64,000 nt of DNA from NCBI GenBank assembly GCA_026225945.1, contig JAMJFZ010001089.1:564501-628500 (forward strand), in the 5' to 3' direction. The stretch's first letter is position 1, and each line of letters starts with the position of its first letter. A model generated the notes under the pieces. It ran no database searches. It was not told the DNA's origin and saw nothing but the letters and a program-made list of their open reading frames with translations. A program made the translations under genes and the position numbers. Of the stretch, positions 58,276-64,000 are shown in pieces. Source of the DNA: Cricetomys ansorgei. Lineage: Eukaryota; Chordata; Mammalia; Rodentia; Nesomyidae.

Positions 58276-58484
58276 GAGTGTGGAAGAAAATTGTGGTTTA
58301 GCGGCTGGGTTCTTAGAATTGCAAAGTCACGTAAAGAATGTTGGACACGCATCCTGGGAGTCGACAGTAAGCAGTCTTGTGGTATGAATACAATAGAGGG
58401 AAGGTACTCGGACGGGACGGACACCTATGTACCTAGATTATATGATATAAACTGTTTGTATTATTTAAAAATAGGAAACTCTTT

Positions 58485-58595
58485 TGGCTAGGCATGGTGC
58501 AAATGTTTTTTAATTCTAGCAGTTGAGAGGCAGAAGTAGGAGAATCTCTGTGAGTTCAAGGCCAGACAGGTCTACATAGTGACCCCCTGTCTTTT
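58485..58595 (+). mobile_element. B1 SINE, diverged
   Basis: 'gctaggcatggtgcaaatgt' head, 'gtgagttcaaggccagacag', ends at 'ccccctgtcttttggg'. Confidence 0.88.
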
Positions 58596-58607
58596 GGGGG
58601 GCATTTG

Positions 58608-58834
58608 GGGGAATGGAGAGATGACTCTGGGGTTAAGAACATTTGTTCTTCTTCCAGAGGATGGGAGAATGAATTTTAGCACTCACAGCAGGTGGCTCAC
58701 AGTCACCTGTGACTCCAGGGATCTAACACATTCTTCTGCCCTCTGTGATCACCAAATCTCACAGGTACATATGCACACACACACACACACACACCCCACA
58801 CACATAGACACAGACACAGACACACACACACAGA

Positions 58835-58874
<40 letters not shown>

Positions 58875-58895
58875 ATTAAAAATAAATCTTTAAAC
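58608..58895 (+). mobile_element. B3 SINE with (CA)/(TC)-expanded tail
   Basis: 'atggagagatgactctgggg' head, 'cacctgtgactccagggatc' middle, then CA, ACAG and TC runs (58773-58876) before AAATAAATCTT. Confidence 0.92.
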
Positions 58896-58926
58896 AAATC
58901 TTTTGTTAAAGACAAAGGTACACCCA

Positions 58927-59097
58927 GGCCATGGTGGCTCACGCATTTAATCCCAATACTAGGGAGGCAGAGGCAGGCAGATCTGAGTCTGAGGCCAGCC
59001 TGGTCTCCAGAGCAAGTTCTAGGACAGCCAAGACCACACAGAGAAGCCCTACCTCAAAAATCAAATCGAATCAAAACAACACAACAAAACAAAACAT
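58927..59097 (+). mobile_element. B1 SINE
   Basis: 'catggtggctcacgcattta' head, 'gccagcctggtctccagagc' middle, A/C-rich tail. Confidence 0.95.
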
Positions 59098-59107
59098 TAA
59101 GATACAA

Positions 59108-59255
59108 GCCAGGCATGGTGGCACACGCCTTTAATCCCAGTGCTAGGAGGGCAGAGGCAGGCAGATCACTAAGTCTGAGGCCAGCCTGGTTTACAGAGAG
59201 AATTCCAGGACAGCCAGGGCTACCTAGAGAAAATCTGTCTTGAAAAACCAACTTC
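59108..59255 (+). mobile_element. B1 SINE
   Basis: 'gccaggcatggtggcacacg' head to 'gaaaatctgtcttgaaaa'. Same orientation and 10 bp from the preceding B1. Confidence 0.96.
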
Positions 59256-59270
59256 CCTCTTCCCCCAGCA

Positions 59271-59285
59271 ATCCCCCCCCCCCAA

Positions 59286-59322
<37 letters not shown>
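59271..59322. repeat. (C)n(AC)n microsatellite
   Basis: C run then AC run of about 18 units. Confidence 0.96.
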
Positions 59323-59326
<4 letters not shown>

Positions 59327-59394
59327 CTGCCTCGGCCATATTCTAGGTTGTGATTAGTATCACTCTCCTCCACCCCCACTGCTTGACAAGGATG

Positions 59395-59492
59395 GGACAC
59401 CTGCTCTTAGACCAGGCTCGCCTCGGACTCAAAGATCTGCCTGCCTCCCTGGTATTGGGATTTAAGGTGCAAGTCACCTTCTCCTGGCTGTG
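59395..59492 (-). mobile_element. Truncated, diverged B1
   Basis: 'agaccaggctcgcctcggac' and 'ctggtattgggatttaaggt' identify the 5' half in reverse. Confidence 0.82.
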
Positions 59493-59493
59493 T

Positions 59494-59676
59494 CTTAGTT
59501 TTTGTTTTGTTTTATTTGGTTTGGTTTGATTTTCAAGATAAGGTTTCTCTATTGTAACTCTGGCTATCCTAGAACTCACTCTGTCGACCAGAGTGGCCTG
59601 GAACTCACAGAGATCTGCCTGCCTCTGCCTCCCAAGTGCTGGGATTAAAGGTGTATGCCATTACTGCCCGGCTGTA
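59494..59676 (-). mobile_element. B1 SINE
   Basis: Full-length reverse B1. Flanking repeat 'gctgtgtcttagttttt' / 'gctgtatcttagttttt' (one mismatch) looks like its target duplication. Confidence 0.94.
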
Positions 59677-60484
59677 TCTTAGTTTTTAACAAAAGATTTG
59701 TTTAAAGATTTATTTTTAATTATGAAAGTTGTATGTGTGTATGTGTGTGTGCTGTGCTGTGTGCACGTGTGTGTGCTCTTTGGGAGCAGTAGCATGCTCA
59801 GAGCTGTCATCTATGTTAACAAGGCCCCTGGATTATCCAGTGGGGGACCCATCTCAGGTTTCTCTCCAGTCAACCTTTTTTTAAGGAGCACATTCTAAAA
59901 TAACGACTCTAGTATAGAAAATACATAAGCCAGCTACCTGGTTGTTTGTTGTCACCAAGCACCACGTCCTGTGAGTTACCATGTATGACTGGCGGTGTGG
60001 TGCGTTTATTCGCACCAGCACCACACAGACACACGAGTGAGAAACCACACTAGCCCACTGGTAGGCACTATGCACTTTGGCCTTATCATCTGTCATCTTG
60101 TGGGATACCCGTCACATATGCACAGCCCATCCTTGACCAAAGCATGTCACGTGGCTCATGACTCTCTCTCAGCATAGGCCCAAGAGCAGAGAAAGCACAA
60201 TACTTTCTCATGTTGTAAGATGTTAAGTGGCTGGGGCGGGGTGGGGACGTGGGAGGCAGCCCTTCCTTGGCCTTTACGCTGCTGACAGGTGCATCTCTGA
60301 GAGTAACCGTGTCTTGTTTCTGCCATAAAACATCCTTGGGAACGATTTTCCCTGCTACTTACCAATTCAGAGCTCGAGAACATGTAGAACACTGGGTTTT
60401 AAATGTCTTCGCTCATGTCAGAAGATTTTGAAATAGAAGACGCACAACAGGTTGGTGTTCTGAGCTGGAGAGCCTGTTGTTTCT
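59677..60484. other. Intergenic; possible B3 tail fragment then nothing recognised
   Basis: 59690-59780 has a TTTATTTTTAATTAT and TGTG-rich look like the tail side of a reverse B3. The rest is without recognised repeat or gene. Confidence 0.4.
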
Positions 60485-60504
60485 AAAAAAAAAAAAAAAA
60501 AAAA
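60485..60504. repeat. A homopolymer run
   Basis: About 20 A residues, no attached SINE body recognised. Confidence 0.9.
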
Positions 60505-60639
60505 TCATATGTTAAAAAGAAAAATACTCCCTGGGGATTCAAAAGGAGCAGTGGAAAGAAACCCTGAGGGAAGTTAGTGACTCAGACTACAGACAAATAA
60601 ATTACACCTTTGGTTCAGACTAATTCTGTGTGTGTGTGC

Positions 60640-60880
60640 ACGCCTCTGAAAAATAGGCGAGCGAATGTAAAGAGCTCCTCAGGGCTTAATTGGCTTAATG
60701 TATTAATCAGCAGGTGGCAAAGCCAGGACACGAGGCTAGCAAATCTAATTGTGGAAAAGCATCCTAATTGGAGATTTCATTTCCCAGGGAAATATTTATC
60801 TTTACTTTCTCAAGATTTCATTACAGCATTGAGTAGTCCTACTTCAGCGAGGCCTTCGCATCACCAGAAAGGCTAGAATG
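60640..60880. promoter_or_regulatory. Candidate conserved enhancer
   Basis: Repeat-free stretch with paired TTAAT/TAATT sites (cttaattggcttaatg, tcctaattgg) and CAGCAGGTGGCA at 60708-60719, which fits both an E-box and a CTCF-like core. Conservation untested. Confidence 0.35.
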
Positions 60881-61483
60881 GTCACTTTACTTTTGTATTA
60901 TCAAGTTGGAAGGGACACAGATCAACTGGAAGAGTCACAGCCAAGCCACTGGGGAGATTTGCAGGGCCCAGACAGCTGTCTTTAACTCTTCATGGTTACA
61001 TGAATCGGTCCCAAGGGACCCCATAAGAAACTTAGCTTAGAAAAGAAAAGGGTCCAGTGGACATTTTCCATTGCTTCTTAGGGGGGAGACGTCAGTGTCC
61101 ACCCAACATAATCTTAGAATCAAAGTGAGCAAGAGTCAGGGTCAGTCTGACAACAGGTCAGTAGTTGTCAGTCATTCTATGGAGGAAACTGAGTCTTCTC
61201 TGGGGTCTTAAGGAAGAGCAGCAAGTGCTCTTAACTACCAAACCATCTCTACTTTCTTTTCTCCCTTCAGGGGACTTTGGTTTCATTTGCGTTTCTCTGG
61301 AAGAGTCGATGCTTCCCTAAGGGATGAGAAGAAGAGAACATAAAAAGCAGCCCATTTCCATGGCTTTGACATGTATTGTACACAGGCATCTTGTGGCCCG
61401 TGGCCATTCTGTCTTCCTTCCTGTGCCCTTTTATAGTTCCCAGGAAGCACTTGAGAAGTGTGATTAGGAACAGGAGCTTCAGG
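60881..61483. other. Intergenic, no recognised element
   Basis: About 600 bp without recognised repeat or gene. Confidence 0.4.
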
Positions 61484-61553
61484 GATGGGCTGCAGCTCAG
61501 TGGCAGGCTGCATGCTTTAACAGGGAAAAGCCCTGGGCCTGTAGTTGTATGCT
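61484..61553 (+). mobile_element. ID-type SINE relic
   Basis: 'gatgggctgcagctcagtgg' head, then 'gggaaaagccctgggcctgt'. Confidence 0.6.
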
Positions 61554-61959
61554 GCTGTGGTGGCTCACCAAAGAAGACAAGGAGGCATATTCATATCTGC
61601 AAACTCTGCCAGACCTCAGCAGAGAGAACCACCGAAATGGCCATTGCCATACGCACAGTGGAACCCCCGCAGAAATCCAACACCTGCAAACAATGCAGAA
61701 CTCCCTAGACAGCCCCTCACCCAACAGTGCATAAAACAATTATTTTATATATAACTAAAAATAAACTTCTGCAACATGGGCCCAATATCCAGAACAAAAA
61801 ACTATGTAAGTAAAGAAATAAAACTGAAAACAAGTGCAAAGTCATTTCTTTTTCTTCCAGGTTGTCTCGTTTCTGGTAAGAACTCTGTTGGTTTGCATCT
61901 TGGTTCCTCTGTTTCATCATTTTTTTTTTCTCTCTGGCTCTTTTTATCTTATTTATTTT

Positions 61960-62290
61960 AATAAGCTACACATAAATATTGTATACATTTATGGGTACCA
62001 TATGGTGTTTTTTTTTAATATTTGCTGTTTTGCTTTTTATTTATGTGTATGCGTGTGCACACGCATATGGGTGTTCCTAGAAGCCAGAAGAGAACAACAG
62101 ATCCTTTGGAGCTGGAGGTACAGGTTGTTGTGAGCAATCCTGAATAAGCCCTAGGAATCAAACCGGGGTCTTCAGGAAGAGCACCAGGCGCTCTTAACCA
62201 CCAAACCTTGTCTCTCTAGTCCACCACGTGACATTTCAATACATGTATGCATGTGTGATATTCAAATCTGGCTTAGCTCACCTTTCTCCT
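61960..62290 (+). mobile_element. Ancient L1M 3' end, interrupted
   Basis: 'gtatacatttatgggtacca' before and 'tttcaatacatgtatgcatg' after an inserted SINE are contiguous in the ancient L1 3' end. Confidence 0.65.
62012..62222 (-). mobile_element. B3 SINE inside the L1M relic
   Basis: T-rich tail complement, 'gtgtatgcgtgtgcacacgc', 'gagctggaggtacaggttgt', and the head complement 'ccaaaccttgtctctctagt' at right. Confidence 0.85.
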
Positions 62291-62384
62291 CAAACACAAT
62301 CCATTCTGGCTCCCCTTTAAGATTCTCTTTGTCCCTGGTTTTCAGCAACCCAACGATAAGGTACCATGTTCGCTTTCTGATGCA

Positions 62385-62700
62385 GAAATAAAAATACGAA
62401 AGGCGATCAAGTTACGAGGAGGAACGGTTTATTTGGACTCATGGCTTTTGAGGTTTCCGTCTACAGTCAGTTGGCTTTTACTTTCAGACCTGTGATGAGG
62501 CAGCACATCATGGCAGGAGTTACGTAACACAGAAAGCAGCTCACGTCATGTTGGCTAGGAAGTGGAAGACAAGGGAGACACAAACCCAATAGTCACTTCA
62601 AGGGGATACCCCTCAATTTACTAACTTCCCCTCATTACCCCCCACCTCCTAAAGGTTTCAATAGTTCAGTGGTTTCCCACCCAGCTTCAACATATGAAAC
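62385..62700 (-). mobile_element. ERVL-type LTR
   Basis: 'ggtttatttggactcatggc', 'gtgatgaggcagcacatcat', 'ccccacctcctaaaggtttc' match the family at 46.2 kb in order and orientation. Confidence 0.68.
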
Positions 62701-62774
62701 AAAATAGGTGGATACATACTTTTTAAAAAATAACAATTGAATCACTGTAAACTTAAAAAAAAAAAACGTAGTCT

Positions 62775-62945
62775 TTGGGATCAGTAAGACTATATAAATC
62801 AGGTTCAAACCCGAGTTAGCAGTAGACTTGTGGGAAAGTTACTTAAACATGCTGACAATTGGGCTTTTCTTAGTAAAATGGGGCTCGTAATACCTGCTTT
62901 ATAGAGCAACTGTAAGACATAAATAAGCTAAGAAGGGTGGCAAGA
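62775..62945 (+). mobile_element. MIR SINE
   Basis: 'aatcaggttcaaacccgagt', 'tgtgggaaagttacttaaac', 'agtaaaatggggctcgtaat', 'acctgctttatagagcaact' follow MIR order. Confidence 0.82.
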
Positions 62946-63620
62946 GGAAAGTCTGCTCTATTGGCCAAATCTCTCCACACGCATGCTCCTTTTAGAAACA
63001 TGTGACCTAAGGGAGAAAGCAGACGTGGGCGGGTGAGCATCCATCCCCACTCTGGAGCTGTTCACAAGGTTTCCGTTGAGATGTTGTATAAATAAACTAT
63101 GCGGGTCTTGGGCCTACAGCTGGATGACAAAATATATAAATTTCTGAACTTAAAGGTCTACAATGATACAATGAGCGAGAAAAAATGCATAGCTGAAACA
63201 TGAACAATTCTGGAACAAAATGTAACCCTAGAGGCTTTGAAGAAGGGGGGGAAAGGCCACACACAAAGCCAAGAGAATTCAAATTTTACAATGTTCTCAA
63301 AAACTTGGGTGGAAGCCAAAAATCCAGAGAGCAGTGATCGTCAGTCTACCAAATGTCTGAACCAGTGGGAAGGTAGAATAAAGATACTGGGTGGTTTAAA
63401 ACATACAGATATATCACACCCATGCTTTCTTGGCAGTCACCAGAGACCGGCCCTTCAAAACAAAGGGACCCAACAATAAAAAGAATGGAAGAAACTGTAA
63501 GGACCAGAGCATCTGGAACCAGACAGATGCACGAGTTCTGGAGGGGTGAGGGCAGAGACTTAGTTTATTCCTGGCAGGAGGAATGATAGCTTGAAAGAGA
63601 TAATATCTTTTAAAAAATGA
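62946..63620. other. Intergenic, no recognised element
   Basis: About 670 bp without recognised repeat or gene. Confidence 0.4.
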
Positions 63621-63835
63621 AATTGAGAGCCAGGCAGTGGTAGCACAATTGAGAGCCAGCTGGTGGCGGCTCAGGCCTTTGATCCCAGCATGAGGGAGGC
63701 AGAGGCAGGTGGATCTTTGAGTTCAAGGCCAGCCTGGTCTACAAAGCAAGTTCCAGGACAGCCAGGGCTACAAAGAGAAACTGTCTTAAAAAACTACAAA
63801 CAAATAAATAAATAAATAAATAAATTGATAACTAG
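63621..63835 (+). mobile_element. B1 SINE with duplicated 5' end and (AAAT)n tail
   Basis: Head region duplicated: 'aattgagagccaggcagtgg' begins at 63621 and 'aattgagagccagctggtgg' at 63647, a 26-bp unit that includes flanking DNA. Normal B1 body follows to 'gagaaactgtcttaaaaa', then AAAT repeats 63805-63828. Confidence 0.93.
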
Positions 63836-64000
63836 ATTGCTTGATATGTTTGAACTTATGGGTATACTACTACATTAGGGAAGTCTTTATAATTCTGTTG
63901 AAAATTCATGGAAGAAATAAACAAGCCAAACAAATATGAATAATCAGTTTCAAAAAGCATTAGATCCAAAGGTACATTCATTTCTTTTCTTATCAGAGCA
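63836..64000. other. Window edge, nothing recognised
   Basis: AT-rich intergenic end of the window. Confidence 0.4.

Noticed and set aside
14150..64000. A second protein-coding gene upstream of Slc22a23
   Set aside because: No ORF combines recognisable protein sequence with plausible splice sites; all longer frames lie in repeats, microsatellites or the pseudogene. From memory of mammalian synteny, the next gene on that side (Pxdc1) is well beyond this distance.

Overview
This is a piece of a muroid rodent (mouse/rat/hamster-like) nuclear genome. The evidence is many B1, B2/B3, ID and B4-type SINEs, rodent ERVL/MaLR LTRs, a URR1-type hAT element, ancient mammalian MIR, L2 and L1M relics, and the exonic code of a recognisable mammalian gene. 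The SINEs are moderately diverged and there is no burst of fresh rat-type ID copies. The species cannot be fixed from the window alone.

The only protein-coding gene supported is Slc22a23 (solute carrier family 22 member 23), on the minus strand. The window holds coding exon 1: ATG at 13334-13332 and a consensus splice donor directly after 12696, giving 213 complete codons that end just before the family's conserved Trp-Asp-Leu-Val motif, which would lie in exon 2. The exon sits in a CpG island (about 12.64-14.15 kb) that carries the GC-box promoter region, short GGC tracts and several upstream AUGs.

Layout: 1-12,695 is the 5' part of Slc22a23 intron 1, with ancient L1M, L2 and SINE copies and two B1 copies whose tails have expanded into GGAA microsatellites. 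12,696-14,150 is exon 1 and the promoter. 14,150-64,000 is upstream intergenic DNA. Its first 4.5 kb is free of recognisable SINEs and carries a strong CTCF-like motif. Beyond about 18.6 kb it becomes a mosaic of SINEs, LTRs, L1 fragments and simple repeats. Notable items there are a cyclophilin A (Ppia) processed pseudogene broken by two B1 insertions, a nested LTR-in-LTR pair, a multi-LTR nest, a clean hAT element with an 8-bp target duplication, an isolated CpG-dense islet at 40.74-40.96 kb, and several AT-rich, homeobox-motif-rich stretches that look like conserved enhancers.

I found no operon, defence system, CRISPR array or other previously undescribed biological system, and none is claimed. 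The most useful leads are regulatory: the upstream AUGs and spare splice donor of Slc22a23, the CTCF-like site, the orphan CpG islet and the candidate enhancers. Repeat family names are given from memory of consensus sequences and need RepeatMasker confirmation; conservation calls need a multi-species alignment.
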